A stretch of 64,000 nt of DNA from Trachemys scripta elegans. Lineage: Eukaryota > Chordata > Testudines > Emydidae. The stretch lies in contig NC_048317.1 of NCBI RefSeq assembly GCF_013100865.1, forward strand, positions 14,843,173 through 14,907,172, read 5' to 3'. This document shows, piece by piece, positions 22,571-35,871 of this stretch. The first letter of the stretch is position 1, and every line of letters starts with the position of its first letter. A program made the position numbers and the translations under genes. The notes under the pieces were generated by a model. It saw nothing but the letters and a program-made list of their open reading frames with translations, did no database searches and was not told the origin of the DNA.

Positions 22571-24949
22571 TACCCTGCAAAAGGTTCTCTCTTCCTCTCA
22601 GGGAGTCTGTGTGAATGAGGCAGATCTTAGCCGGAGAAGGTTTTTCATTCACATAAGAGCATTTGGGATGGAATTTTCCAAAGGCAACAGAATAAGAGGC
22701 CAGATTTTCTCAAGAGCTCATCCGTTGGCTCAACTAGGCTAAAAATTAGGCATTGTGGCATCCAGCCGCCCCACTAAGAGAGCAGGATCTCAAAGCACTT
22801 TATAACCATCCAAGGGTTAAGCCATGCAAACCCCCCCCCCAAGAGAGGTGTATTTACCCCCAACCGCAGTACAAGCAGCAACGGTGCTGCAGTTAGAACC
22901 CAGCAGTCCTGGCTCGTCTCAGTGCTGCAGTGTGTGTACAGAGTCACTAGACTATCTCTGGGCATTAGCCAGTGTTACCATGTCCGGCAGCACAAGCGGG
23001 CCTGCCACATTCACAGCCTTTGCAGGCTCCCGTTGTCGGAGAGAAGGTAACGGCTTGCTCACGCCCTCTGGTTGTAATGGAACAATCCTGAAACAACGCT
23101 AGTTCCCAGGGAAGGGAAGGAGCCGAGAAATCCCAACGTGCAGCGCACGCGGGCGTGAGAAGCAGCCTGATGCGTGCATTTATCCTGCACTTGCACCAAC
23201 GTCATGTTCAAGTCATTGCTCCACTGGACAGAGTTTTGCAGTCAAGGCCATGGACCAAGAGAGCAATGGTCCAGTGCCCTGAGCTGTGGCTGGTCATCTG
23301 CACCCAGGCCGTTGTGGGGTGGAAAACTGCTAGATCACAAGAGCTGTATCACACTGCACTCAGAGCGGCTGGTGGATAGACCCGGGCAAGATGCAGGGCA
23401 ATGGGGAAGCAGGACCAAGATTTTTCCTCTTATAAAATAAAGCTGAACAATCCAATTTCCAGCAGGGGCTTTTCCTAAAACCCTTTAGCACAGACAGGAG
23501 CGTGTGTGGTTAATCCAGACAAATTAACCGAGGGAAAGCCTCACCGAGCTACACGTCGCGTCGCCCGTCTCCTGCTCAGAAAACCCGGGCGAAGGGCTCA
23601 GGTAGATGCAGGGGCTGCAGGGGCTGTGGGGAGCTTAACACAGGAGTTCCAGGTATTGCAAAGCTTGTATGAACTGAAGTGTCTCGTTGGGTAATAAGCA
23701 TTAATGAAGTTTTCAAAGCTGGAGCCTTAATAGGTTGTGTTGCTCTTCTCCCCTGGGCTGTGGAAATGATTTCCCCTCTCCCCCGCCCACATTCATTTTG
23801 CAAACCTCTGCACGGCTAATGATCGCGCTGTGAATTTATCGGCCAAGGGGGTTAGCGCTTCGAGCAGAGGAGACAGCTCTCAGAAAGACCTCACCGAGGG
23901 CGGCCAACCGGAGCCGGGGCTGACATGAACCCCCGCTCCAACGTCCGTAACCTATGCGTCCAGGCAGATCTGGATCCACACTGTGTGGATCAAGTCCCTT
24001 AACAGCAGGGGGTGAAACATACCAATGACCAGTTAAAGAGGAAATAGCCGGGCGCTGGGCTTAAGGCCCTGGGCCTGACCTAGCCCCAGCATGCCAGGAG
24101 CTCTGAAAACGCAACACCTTTGTTTTCTGCATACTGCACCTTTATTTTTCTAAGTACTCCCTGCATGCAGCGGTCTCAGAGCTGTTCTCAGAGCAGCAGC
24201 CTGCTACAGAGGAGATGCACACACTGCGCTCTCCCCCCATGCGCGCACACCACCGACGCTTTCAGGCTTTCTGCTTTTTTCCCCATCGGCTAAAATAAGT
24301 GGCTCGGCGCCCCCTCCTGGTGATTCTAGGTATTGCAAATGCTCAGGGTGGGTTTTGTAGCACGTTCTTCTTATGCCCAATGGTCCCTTCGTCTAGGCAG
24401 ATCTTGTGGATGAAGAAGTAGCTGCTCCTAATCTTCATTTCAGACCCTAAAGAGGTTGATGTGGTGCACAATGGAAAGCAATGAGGTTGGAGGTGTTTCC
24501 TCAATGGTTTTCCCCTGGCTGATTCTAGATCAGGGATATTTGCACGGACAGACTCTTGGGTGGGATCCACAGAGGCACTTAGACGTTGCAAGCCTGGCGC
24601 CTGAGCCTGGTGGTTCCTGACCTTCAGGTGCCTAGAAAAGCACTGGCCCAACACAGCGAGCCACAAAACTTGAGTGCGGGCCCAGCTCCTGAGCAATGAA
24701 TGGGGCGAGAGTGGGGTGTCGAAAAGCCAGGTCACAAGGCAAGGAGCCACCTCAGCTAGCCCATAGGAGATGCTGCTGAGTGGGGTGGGGGGTGAAGCCC
24801 TGATCCTGTCTTGGCGGAAGGCACCCAGCTCTGCTTAGCACTCCGTGAACAGGAACCAGCCCCCTGGAGAGCCCGGGGTTCAGGAGCCCGAGGTGTTTCT
24901 CGCAGGGATGGGTGAAAAATTGTCTAGTGGAATGGGTCTGTCCCTCGGA

Positions 24950-25385
24950 CGACGTCGGTTCCTTGGAACTGAAACATCGCCTGGGGATATAGACAACATG
25001 TCTTTTCGGGGGGAAATAATCGGAATGGAACATTTTGAACGTTCCTTTTAAAACAACTTTTTGTTTAGCAATCTACTTGGTTCATCGTCAATTGTCGTGA
25101 TGTGATGCTCATTCCATAACAAATTAGACATCAAATATAAAACCAAAATATATTCCAAAATAGAATATAAAAATAAAGTACAAAAAGTCACAATTAAAAT
25201 GTTTTGATCGCCCCAAAACCCTTTTTCCCCCCCAAACAACGTTGTCGGTGGGAAATGTGGCCTTGTTACAATTCAGAACTTTTTGGTCGTGTTTAATGTG
25301 AACGTGTCCCACAGAATGGGAATTCCAGGTTTCCATCAACTCCACCATCGGCCCTGGCAGGTGCATATCCCGCGTCAGTGCTGGT
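24950..25385. repeat. AT-rich dispersed repeat, family unknown
   Basis: Dense in GGAACATTTTGAACGTTCC-type palindromes and TTTTTGTTTAG runs. It resembles in style the blocks at 630-1020 and 40660-41010. I cannot name a family. Confidence 0.3.
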
Positions 25386-26619
25386 CTTCGGAGGGAGCAG
25401 ACAAGTGCTGCATGTTCCTTTGAGCCCCCCACCTGGCCCAGTGTGTTTCATGCATTGCTGGCCTCTATGGGGTAGACGACAGACTCGGGTGTGTAACTGT
25501 TGCCATGCGGTGGCTGAGGTCTTAAGGAGAGAAAAGCGGCGCTACCACGACTACCACCAGCAGATGCTCAAGTGCTAGGGACTGTGTTTTTAGATCCTGA
25601 GTTGTAGCTTCACTGTCAGCCACAATAAAGGGTGTAGTGGGGTGGACACCCGCTCCTGCCCTGAGGGGTTGGAAAAGCCCCGCAGAGGGCGCTCCAGAGG
25701 CTGGTGAGCTAATTCCCTGGACGACCAGCAGGAGGCGCCGCAGGGGTGAGTCTGGACTTCTTACAAGGTATTTCTACACAACACAATGGCCAACTGTCGC
25801 ACCTCCCTCGAAAGGCTGGTCCGACAGAGGATAATAGCCTACTACTTCTAACAGATCATACACTTGCTCCTTTAGCTCAAAAAATAGAGGTCAGTACTAC
25901 AGCACGTCTACAGTTTATATCATGTTGATGGCTTATGCATGGTCCTTAGTACTTGTTTAGTGACCACTTAGATAGCACAGTGCCCTTCCCCCCATATAAC
26001 GGGACCCTCTGTAATGTGGTTTTCAGTGTCCCGTAGGAGGAAGACATGTTACCTTGACTCCTACCTGCATGGCCAAACCCTCTGATCAATCCATGTTACT
26101 CAGCAGACACTGGCCGTGCTGATGTAGAACAGACGCTGCAGTGTTCGGCTTTGCCAGACGGGGTTGCCATCAGCTCAGCCATGGGGAAACTCGCTGAGCC
26201 CAAAGAGACCCTTGTAAATTGAACTGGGGCGTCGTGTCCGCCACCTCGAACGCTGAGTGGTTTGAAAGGAAATGGAAAAAGGTTCTCGGAGCAGCATTAA
26301 AGGGAAGAGGGAAACTTCCCACCTACCCACCCACCTGGCCCCTAATTTGAGAGCTTCCCCAGCATCGTGCACTGCAGCCATTTCCACCTCCGGCAAAGCA
26401 GAAAGGCATCGTTCGTCAGTGAGAAGAGAGGCGTGTCCCCAGCTCTTACATTCGGCTTTGCTTATTCTTAACTGTATCACAGCAGCGCAGGACTCCGTGT
26501 GCCGGGCACCGCACACCCCAAGGGGAGAGGCAGCCCCGGGGCCAGACAGCTGACAGAGCCTCTCGGGGCAAGACACTGGGAGAGAAAAGGGCAGCTTTAA
26601 GGGAGGCCATGTGGGCTAG

Positions 26620-26775
26620 GGCATAGTCCACTCGACTAGGACTCAGGGCAACCAGATCTCTATGCCTATCTCTGCCCTGCTGGGTCACCTTGGGCAAGTT
26701 ATTTCTCCCCTCTGGGCCTTAGTTAAGTATGATTAACTCACATTTTACAGATGGGGAAACCGAGGCACAGATTTT
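26620..26775 (+). repeat. MIR-type SINE pieces, both orientations
   Basis: Plus: CCTGCTGGGTCACCTTGGGC AAGTTATTTCTCCCCTCTGG. It is followed at 26745 by the inverse core CAGATGGGGAAACCGAGGC, so two pieces appear joined. Confidence 0.6.
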
Positions 26776-27179
26776 TATACCATCCCCACCCCTTCCTGTA
26801 TTCTATATGTTTATTTTACAGCCGTTTAGAAAAAGCATTCAACCCCCTGCTACCCAGGGCTCTAGGCACCTTTGCGGCGTATTACAAATCCAAGCCAAGT
26901 AAAGCAGGCAAAGATAAACACAGCAGTGTCCCCAGAGCTGCGGCAGGAGGCGGGACGCACTGCAGCTGGCATGTCGGTAAGAGAACAAATCTTTCAGGAA
27001 TGTTGTCCAGGGGTTATAAAAAAAGTTTTATTGGGACTTTTTTTCTTAAATAGATTGCTTTGTATGTAACAGCAAATACCTCGCTTGCCCAAAGTCCAAT
27101 TATTCAGGCCCCCTGAGGCAGTGGAAAATTATAACCAATGCATGTTAGAAACCTCGAAAAATGAGGCCTAAAATAGGCG

Positions 27180-27345
27180 GGTATAGGGCTTGTCTACATA
27201 GCAAGTTACCGTGCAGCGAGCCAAGGTGTGAAGCTACAGTGCCCCAGCTAGTCTGCCCGGCGCAGCGGAAGTCCTGGAGCGGGTCATGGCGTGCGGTAGC
27301 ATGACTTGACAGCGTGGTGTGGTGTAGATTCACACCCTGGCTTGC
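27180..27345. mobile_element. MITE fragment
   Basis: Begins TATAGGGCTTGTCTACATAG, a common end of reptile TIR elements, with internal inverted GGTGTGAAGC and GATTCACACC. The far end at about 27480 (CTAGGGCTAGACGTAGG) is uncertain. Confidence 0.45.
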
Positions 27346-28601
27346 CCTGATGGAGCTGATTTCCTTCTCTCTTACCCCGTTACAAGTGCGGAGCAATGCT
27401 ATAGAAACGGCTGGAGTCAAACCCCAGTAAGACCAGGTCAATAATGCCGGGTTGCGTGAGCTAGTCTAGGGCTAGACGTAGGGCTAAGGCTAGGACACAG
27501 GGTGGCGGAGGGAACTGCTGAGGTTAAGAACATAGCGAGATTCCAGCAAGGCCTGGGGGAGCAGGAGTACGCCGAGCGAAGCGTTGGCAGAGATATGAAA
27601 CCTCATTCGTCAGGGCTTAAGCAGCTCTCTAGCTCTCTAGCCTGGGGAGGTGAAGGCAGATCATCCCACTTCTGCCACCGCCAGGCTCTTTTGAATTAAA
27701 GAAAGTGCTGGGAAATTAAAATAATAAATACAGCCAATAACGAGTCGATTGACGACAAAAGCCACTTTGCCGTGTTTTTTGCCCAGCTCAGCTAGGGAGG
27801 GAGCTGGGTTCCATGGGCAGAGCGTAGGTGAGGTGCACTATGAATGTATTTTATCACAGTGACAGGAACGAGAGAGGGAGGGGAGCCTTGCTTGGAGGAC
27901 TTTGGGTTTGGGTCAATAGGTGGCGCGCGGCCCTTTGAGTCATCGCCAAACAAACCCAGCTACGCGGAGTTGTCGGAGGTGCTGGCTTGCTGATGAGACA
28001 GAAAACCAAGGTCCGGAACATTGTCGGCACGAACAACTCCCTGCGGCTTCTTGCATCCCCAGTTAACTCTCCATTTTCTCCAGCTCAGAATCCCTGCAGC
28101 AGTGTCCATGAGATCACATCCTTCCCCTCGGGTTCTCAATGGCTGGGCAGCGTTAAACTGGTTCCGCAGCAGCCCAGAGGTGGCTGCGTTTCAGTGTAAA
28201 ATATGTATTGCTTCACGTTTGCAAAATGCTTTGTGTCCCAAGGCAATAGGAGAGCGATGCTGAGTCAGAGGCTTCCTGAATTTCCCTGTTTCCCTTTGGG
28301 CCCTTATTCCAGGGAGGTTGTCCAGGAAGCCAGCACTGCCCACTCTCACAGTACCGGAGGGTTTCCTTAAAGTCAGGTGATCAGGTGAGACTCTCAGCTG
28401 TCATTTTAAGGCCAAAACTGAAGACGCAGGCCCTTGAGGTTCAAGGAAAAAGCTGGAAAACACGGCCCACGAAAGGCTCAGATGGCAAACAAACAGACTT
28501 GTCACTTATTATTTAAAAACAAACAAAAAAACCCTCGCAATTCTAAGCCAAGCTGCTGATATTTGAGGCCTGGCTCATGTTCAGATGCTTGGGGTTGGCT
28601 T

Positions 28602-28715
28602 TGGGGTGAGCAGATGTCCCGATTTATAGGGACAGTCCCGATTTTTGGGTCTTTTTCTTGTATAGGCTCCTGTTATCCCCCACCCCCATCCCGATTTTTC
28701 ACCCGTGCTGTCTGT
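28602..28715. mobile_element. Short TIR MITE, second copy
   Basis: GGTGAGCAGATGTCCCGATT TATAGGGACAGTCCCG, same family as 21569-21678; the right inverted end is degraded. Confidence 0.65.
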
Positions 28716-28889
28716 GCATTGGTTGCATTTCAGAGCGATGCCGCCGTGGGTTCTCTGTTCCTCGGCGAGTCCCGCTGCAAAAGGAACAGAGGGAGCTAAT
28801 TTTCAGGGCGAAGCATGTGGGAGGTGAGGTCCCTGGTGGCTCCCTGCACGTTGTGGCCCTCGGAGACGCACCCCTCCGGTACGGTGAGA

Positions 28890-28955
28890 GTTGGCAGTGC
28901 GTTGGGCAGGAGGTCAGACTAGATCATAATGGTCCCTTCTGACCTTAAAGTCTCA
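28890..28955 (+). repeat. CR1 3' tail fragment
   Basis: GGAGGTCAGACTAGATCATA ATGGTCCCTTCTGACCTTAA is the typical CR1 3' terminus in plus orientation. Confidence 0.75.
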
Positions 28956-29244
28956 ATTGCTGCCAAGTCCGGTGTGGGGAGGAGTGAGGGACTGTGCTGA
29001 GCACGGAATGACTGGTGCGGTTAAGGACCCCGGTAGCACGGGGTGGGGAGCGCTTGCAGCAGGGAGACGCTGAGCGGAACCTGAGCCAGGCGTGGCAGAG
29101 TCCGAGCTCAATGAGATGCTCCCACGCTGAGAAAGCATCATCACAACACAACCCAGGAGTCCTGCCTCCCAAGCACCTCCTCTAACCAATGGGAAATGCT
29201 CCCTTTCCCTAACAGTCCCCTTATATCCCATCCGTTCATTTTAA

Positions 29245-29985
29245 TATAGTCAAACGCAAAGTTGTACGTCTAGGAACACGGGATGCAGGGCACAGCTACT
29301 CAAGGAGGGACTGTAGGCTGGAAAGTAGCGACTCTGACAAGGATTTAGGGGTCACAGTGCACAGCAACTCAACTCGAGCTCCCAGTGCCAGGCTGTGATC
29401 AAACAGGACCGCTGCAATCCTCGGCTATATAAATGGGAGGAGAGAGCAGGAGTACACAGGGATTTTACCCCTGTATTCAGCACTGGTGAGACAGACTGGA
29501 ATACGGTGTCCTGATTTGCGGTCCCCATTTTAAAGAGGATGTTGAAACACTGGAGAGGGTGCAGAGAAGAGCCACGACAATGATTTGAAGGCTGGAAACA
29601 TGTCTCACAGCGAGAGACTTAAAGAGCTCGATCTGTTTAGTTGATCACCTCTCCCGGGGAGAAAAGACTGGGGTCTAAAGGGCTCATTAGTCTAGCAAAG
29701 AAAGAACAAGGCCCAGTGGCTGGAAGCTGAAGCCCCACACACCAGTGTTTACCAGTGAGGGTGACGAAGCGTGGGAACAAACTCCCATGGGCCGTGGTGG
29801 GATTCAGCGTTTCTCGATGTCTCCGAATCCAGACTGGCTGCCTTTGTGGAACATGCGCTAGCCAAATCACAAGTTATCAGGCTCAATGTAGGGGTAACTG
29901 GGTGAAACTGAATGGCCTTTGATATCCAGCAGATCAGACTGGATGATCTCATGGTCCCTTCTAGCCTTAAACTCTAAGGCGGGTG
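29245..29985 (+). mobile_element. CR1 LINE 3' fragment
   Basis: CGCAAAGTTGTACGTCTAGG, GGGGTCACAGTGCACAGC, GGTGCAGAGAAGAGCCACGA CAATGATTTGAAGGCTGG, then the 3' end CAGACTGGATGATCTCATGG TCCCTTCTAGCCTTAA. Covers the RT C-terminal side and 3' UTR, with many stops. Confidence 0.85.
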
Positions 29986-31589
29986 GGTTTTAATGGGAGG
30001 AAACAATCAAATGAACCCCCTGGGTTCCAAGAACATGCTACCATTGCAACGTTGGACAATAAACAAGCCCAAAACCCACGGGAGGTTAATGAATATTCAC
30101 ACGCTGTAGAGGCAGAAAACACTGGTGGGGAAGATGTTTTTGTGTATTAGCTTTCTGCTGTGAGAATGGCCAGATTCCCGGCAACGTGAGGATGCCTGAG
30201 CAGAGATTAGAGCCGTGCGCCAGGAGGAGATGAAAGGCCACAGCCTGGCAAGCTGCTAAAAGCAATTTCCAGGGGCCATAAAGGTGTCTTTGATTATAAA
30301 AGGCGATTTTGTTTCTCTTCCTCTGGCAGCTTTGCAAGGCCCCAATGAGACGCGTGCATCTTCTTAACAAGCAGAAGGCAGCGCCTCTGAACAATGCGCC
30401 TCTCGCTGAGCCATCAGTGGGTTTATCTGCGTCTCAAGGTGAGGGATTGTTTATGGAAATAGCAGGTTGGGAGGATCACTGCCAGTTAGCTGCTGGAACA
30501 CGGCGACATGTTCTTTAGGCTGCAGCACCCCCGTGTGGCCAAAGCAAGTGGCCCTGGATTCAAATGACTCCCTGAGAAGCCAGGGACACCCCCAATGCTG
30601 TTGGCAGATCCTGTTATTGTTTCACACGCTGAGTCTTCTCCAGGGTCTGCGGTGCTCACCCACTCCACAGCTACTCCCTAGGGTCTGTCACAATGGCCAT
30701 TGCTCCAGCCAAGGAGCGCCGAGCGCGTTCTCCGGGCAGACAGCTGGGCCTCTCCCATACACCAGGGGCTCACCCCAGGCACTTCCAGCCCTGGAGCGGA
30801 GGAGCGTTTCGATCTCACAGCCATGCTCGGGAACATGCTTTGCTATTGCTCTCCAGCCTGTGACTGGTTCCTCTCATCCCCGAGCCCCGCCCCATTGCAA
30901 CTGGGTGTCCTAAGGCTGGATGCCACCATCCCACTTCCCATCTCAGGCCCCCCAGTACTCCACAACAGGCTCTCTTGCCTCATTAACGCCCTCCCGCAGG
31001 CCGGTTTGTTACAAGCACACAGTACACATGAGCTGTAACAAGTCTATTTACCATCCCAGCGCAGAGAGTCCTTCAAATCCCACCACATCTAGTCCTTCAG
31101 CGTAGCACATGCCACACTACTGCGTCTCCCATCGCACCCGGGCTCTTCTTCACTCCTCTCCCGTCCTGCCAGGAGAGCCACCCCTGGAGTGCAGCCCTGG
31201 CTTTCCCAGCCAGAGCCCCCAGCCTCTCATCCATTAACCTCTCATCTCAGGCCGGCCAGCCAGTCTGCCCTGCCACTCTTCCCCTGGTCCTCAGCTCTCT
31301 GGCTCCAGGGTGGAGAGACATCCCAGGGAAGCCTCCTGCCCTGGTTCAGAGCTCAGTCGGCAGCTCCCTTCAGCCCCCGTGATCTAGTTTAGGGAGATCT
31401 GCTGGCCATCCCCTCTGCTTCCCTTCAGCCTTTCACCAGGGACCTCCTCCCTCTCCCAAGCTCCCTAACCCTTTATAGCCCCAGCTGCTGCCCTGCCCTC
31501 TTATTTGGCCAAACTGGGAGCATGCATTCTGACACAAGACCCCGCCTGCCACCCGATGCCAGCCCAGGTGGCGTATACTGGGACGTCCG

Positions 31590-31700
31590 TGCCTAGAACG
31601 TGAGCGTGGGAGTGAGGAGGCCTGGGCTGATGGGCTTGCTGGGTGACCTGGGGTAAATCTTGCAGGGATGCGGTTTCCCCCATCAATAAAATGGGGAAGC
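31590..31700 (+). repeat. MIR-type SINE fragment
   Basis: GCTTGCTGGGTGACCTGGGG, then GCGGTTTCCCCCATCAATAA AATGGGG. Forward MIR. Confidence 0.6.
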
Positions 31701-32049
31701 CCGTTCATAACTAGCCCAATGAGAGGAGCTGCCCACGGGCCTATCATTACGCAGCTGTTTACTGGGACACCTGAAGAGCTAGCAGGCCCCGCCCAGCAGC
31801 CAGAGAGGGCTACACGCCTATACAGAAACCTACGAAGCAGCCTTGGAGCCCTGAGCAGAGCACCGACAGGGCTGGGCTTGTGAGGACGCCGCTCCATGCA
31901 TGTGCCGTTCTGATTCTCAAGTACAACCTCGCCACCAGATCAGCGCAATACTAAAGGCGGCCAAATATTGCGTGGAGACTCCGTGGGCCTGGGCACCAGT
32001 GTCTTGAAATCCTGTTGGTGTCAGATTCAGCTAAAAGCAAATGGAGGAA

Positions 32050-32505
32050 GAATATAAGAACAGCTCTCCTGGGTCAGACCAATGATATCCTGTCATCTGA
32101 CCGTAGCCAGCACCAGATGCTTCAGAGGGAATGAGCCAAACAGGGCAATTATCGAGTCATCCATCTCCTGTCCTCCAGTCGCAACTTCTGGCAGTCAGAG
32201 GTTTTGGGACACCCAGAGCAGGAGTTGCGTCCCTGACCATCTTGGCCAAGAGCGATTGATTGATCTATCCTCATTAACTTAGCTAATTCTTTTTTGAATC
32301 CAGTTATACTTTTGGCCTTCACAACATCCCCTGGCAACGAGTTCCACAGGTTGACTGTGCTTCGTGTGACGTATTTCCTTATGTTTGTTTTAAACCTGCA
32401 GCCTATTAATTTCATTGGGTGACCCCCGGGTTTTGTGTTATGTGAAGGGGTAAATAACATTTCCCTATTCACTTTCTCCACACCAAGGATGGTCCTGTAC
32501 TTGGG
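32050..32505 (-). mobile_element. CR1 LINE 3' fragment
   Basis: Read on plus: TAAGAACAGCTCTCCTGGGT CAGACCAATGATATCCTGTC, then TTTTTGAATCCAGTTATACT, TTCACAACATCCCCTGGCAA, GTTCCACAGGTTGACTGTG. This is a minus-oriented CR1 with the 3' terminus and its TTCTTATAT-like tail at the low end. Confidence 0.88.
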
Positions 32506-32509
32506 GCAC

Positions 32510-32650
32510 TGGACTGAGACAACACAGATCTGTGACTCTGATACAGATTTCCTGTGAGACCTTGGGCATGTCACTTAATCTGCCCTAGTTCACAGATGCC
32601 TGTGAGGTGCTCAGACACTCAAGTGATGGGGTAGCTAGAGACGCTGTAAA
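32510..32650 (+). repeat. MIR-type SINE
   Basis: CTGTGAGACCTTGGGCATGT CACTTAATCTGCCCTAG then TGCCTGTGAGGTGCTCAGA. Forward MIR abutting the CR1 copy. Confidence 0.65.
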
Positions 32651-33124
32651 GCTTAAATCTCAGGCTGAACTTCCTCAAAACTGAGCCTGGATTTGGGGCT
32701 TTGGAGCCACCTTTAGTGGAACTCCGATTGTTTTGTTCCTGAAAGATCATCTCCAAGCCATTGTTTTCAGGAGGGGACAAAATGGTTTCTCAACGCTAGA
32801 GAAATCCCCTTGTGTCCCATATGCCCTGCCCTTGCTTTGCAGACAACGAAGCTAAGACAAGCAGCGCTGCTGATCGTCAATGTATTACTTCCTGCACTGA
32901 CAGACGTTGCAGGCCTTTGTGGTTTGAAGCACATGGGACACACGCAGCCAGGAGCGAGTCAATTCCAGGCGCCGTCCATTTTCCCGCCCCAATCTGGGGT
33001 ATTTCCAATAGCACTATCATGGACAAGCCAATTATTAAGGTCACTTTGGGTCACACACACGGGAAATGTCGCATCAGTGGGATGTGGCACGTTTTGTATC
33101 TACGTGTCTCAGCACTTCGCTTTC

Positions 33125-33425
33125 ATAGATTTTTAAAGCCAAGAACGACCATCTAATCTGACCTACTGTTTATCACAGCCTAGTGCACTTCAGTCAATTA
33201 CCCCTGCACTGAGCTCCATAACTTGTATGTTTCACTAAAGCATCTCTTCCAGCCAGGCAACCCGTCTCGCTTTGAAGCCAAGAGATGGAGAATCTGCCTC
33301 TTCCCTTGGTAGTTTGTCCCAGTGGTTAATCAACTTTACGGTTACAAATCTGTGCCTACTTTGAATCTGAATTCACTACAACGGGAGGTGCTCAGGTTCT
33401 CTCTCCATTCAAAGCTGCAGGACTA
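33125..33425 (-). mobile_element. Older CR1-like 3' fragment
   Basis: CCATCTAATCTGACCTACTG, AAAGCATCTCTTCCAGCCAG, AGAGATGGAGAATCTGCCTC and GTTTGTCCCAGTGGTTAATC form the signature of a distinct, older CR1 subfamily in reverse orientation. Confidence 0.75.
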
Positions 33426-33744
33426 GGGAGAAGTTAAGCTGTGTAAAACTCTTCAGTGCTTCTAAGGCTGTTGGGTGGTAACGGCCCACGCCACATGGCT
33501 ATGGATAGCATGAGTGGCTCTGGATTCTCATGGGTGGTTAGGCTTTGGTGGGGTCTCAGGATGCACTGATACAGGAAACTAGTCGGAAGGTTTAAGACCA
33601 CAGGATACTGCACTAATACAGCAAGGCACTGGTGCATCTAAAATGAGATTTAAAAAGAAGGCAAGAGGACTCCTGGTGCAGGTGGCCAGCTGCCCGATGC
33701 CACACAGTACGAAGTGGTAGCCGTGTTAGTGGATGGGTCATTAC

Positions 33745-33970
33745 TAAGGCCGGCTCCAGCTTTTTTGCCATCCCAAAAAAAAAAAGAAGAACCCAATTGA
33801 GTTGCCGCCGAAGTGGAAGACAGCGAGTGAAGGACCCGCCGCCAATCCGGAGCGGGCCGATTGAGCTGCTGCCGAAGTGCCGCCTTGCCAACGGACGGAC
33901 GGAGTGCCGCCCCTTTCTATCGGCCGCCCCAGGCACCTGTTTCCTTCGTTGGTGCCTGGAGCTGGCCCTG
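33745..33970. mobile_element. hAT-like MITE
   Basis: Ends TAAGGCCGGCTCCAG and CTGGAGCTGGCCCTG are inverted. The 8-bp flanks GTCATTAC (33737-33744) and GTCACTAC (33971-33978) differ by one base. The left half of a related copy is at 63631. Confidence 0.75.
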
Positions 33971-34069
33971 GTCACTACACAAAGTAAAAACTATTTCCCC
34001 ATGCTAATTTTTCCCCTACTGTTACTCACACCTTCTTGTCAACTGTTGGAAATGGGCCATCCTGATTAT

Positions 34070-34350
34070 CACTACAAAAGTTTTTTTTCTCCTGCTACTA
34101 ATAGCCCATCTTAATTGATTAGTCTCGTTATAGCTGGTGTGGCAATGCCCATTTGTTCATGTTCTCTGTGTATATATAGCTTCCTACTGTATTTTCCACT
34201 GCATGCATCCGATGAAGTGGGTTTTAGCCCACAAAAAGCTTATGCCCAAATAAATTTGTTAGTCTCTCAGGTGCCACAAGTCCTCCTGTTCTTTTTACAG
34301 TACAACGGCGTGTGCCCCGTTTGGAAGATGGCTAACACGGCCGCACTCTG
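34070..34350 (+). mobile_element. Penelope-like element 3' fragment
   Basis: ACTACAAAAGTTTTTTTTCT, GTTCATGTTCTCTGTGTATA, CATGCATCCGATGAAGTGGG, AGCTTATGCCCAAATAAATT, TGTTAGTCTCTCAGGTGCCA and CAAGTCCTCCTGTTCTTTTT. This is the usual order of the dispersed reptile Penelope/Neptune-type 3' end. Confidence 0.7.
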
Positions 34351-34789
34351 CTCTGATGCCACTAGCTCGTGTATTCTCTAGAGACAGCGCTGCAATCGTA
34401 TCGAAAGAGAAGCACTTGCAATTAACTCGTGAGACGTGGGGGCTAAGGCTTCGAATTAGGTCTCTTAGGTGCTCTTCCCGTAGGAGGCTCTGCCAGTGAG
34501 ACGAGCAAGCTACTTTAGGCCCAACTCAGGAGCCCGGGCCTAGGCCTGCAGAGCTAATAACTCACTACAACTCAGGGAAAGTCAATAGGAGCTACAGGTG
34601 CTTGTTACCTCTGGAGATCAGGGCCTAAGGCCCAGCTTTGCGCAATAAGATTGGCCACTGACTTTGGCCCCATTTGGGACACTTTTTAAGGGCTGTTTTC
34701 CAGAGCTGCCAGACTCCCAGGCCCCGGTGCCTTGCCCCAGAGTGGTGGCAGCAGCACTCCCGATTACCAGGCCCAGTATGTCGAAAGTC

Positions 34790-35004
34790 AGCTTAAGGCT
34801 CCTGAAAATGTTTGATGGTCCCCTGCATTTTGAACTTGCTCGCCGACAAGCCGAAGAGGACAAGAGGCGCAGGAGGAAGGAGAGTGTGGTCTCCAGTCAT
34901 GGTCGACAGCCTCCTGCTGACCCTGAAAACGTCTGCCCTCATTGTAATAGAACTTGTGGGTCAAGGATTGGCCTTATCAGGACCCATAACTCCCATGGAA
35001 GATG
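34790..35004 (+). pseudogene. Non-LTR retrotransposon C-terminal zinc-finger remnant
   Basis: The plus frame gives an arginine/lysine-rich stretch (RRQAEEDKRRRRKE) followed by CPHCNRTCGSRIGLIRTHNS. This resembles the CxxC...SRIGL-SHxRTH zinc knuckle that ends the ORF of some vertebrate LINEs. A few residues of the SHL segment are missing before RTH. The RT upstream is not recognisable. It is not a cellular zinc-finger gene as far as I can tell. Confidence 0.6.
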
Positions 35005-35871
35005 ATCATACTCGCTAACTGAAAACGTTGGCCTTCCCTTCGCCCTGCCTCAGTAAAATGGTAGTAATACGTCCCCAGCTCAGAGGAGTGCTGTAAAAAT
35101 TAATTAATACCAGGAAAGCATTCCCAGCTCCTTGCATGAAAGGGACTGTCTAAATGTCAAGTACTATTATGCTACAATAAGCATTCAAGTGGTATGAAAG
35201 GCTTTGAATTTTCAGTGAGAGAGTACAGAAGCATAACAAAACACCTGTCATGAACTGCAGCTGACTGCATTTGACAGTGTGACATTAGTGCTTATTGCAC
35301 ACAGAGACGAACTTAAAAATCTGGAAAAAAAAGTGGTGGAAAACCTATTTAATCTAAGATTTAAAATAACGTGTCAAAACTATCTGATTAAAACAATGCC
35401 AATTCACCAGGGGAAGGGAGGGGGTTTCTGCTGTTGATGGACCTAAAGACATGGAGTATTATTTTAATACCTAAAAACTAAACTGGAAAATGTAATTTTG
35501 TGACAATGTGGTGCAGAATTCTAAGGAAACGCAGTCATTGAAATCCAGGTGCTAAAGGTATTTTTGGCATTGAACTTCCTGGAAGTTTAAGAGCCCAAAT
35601 ACCTTTGAGGATCTGGGCCCTAGACCCCACTGGAGACACTGAGATATGTGCTTAAGTCCCTTTGCCTTTAATGAGGCTACTCTTATGGTTGAAGTTAAGC
35701 ACATGAATAAAAACTTGTGGGAGTACAACCTCCCATGTTCTTTTTAGAACTGAAAACCATGATACATCCAAACATTCATTTCACATGGAACTAGGAAATA
35801 CCTTGTTAATCATATTGTTCATTCCAATACATGTTAAAACCAAGTGTTTAGTTTAGTAAGGCTATGCTTTA

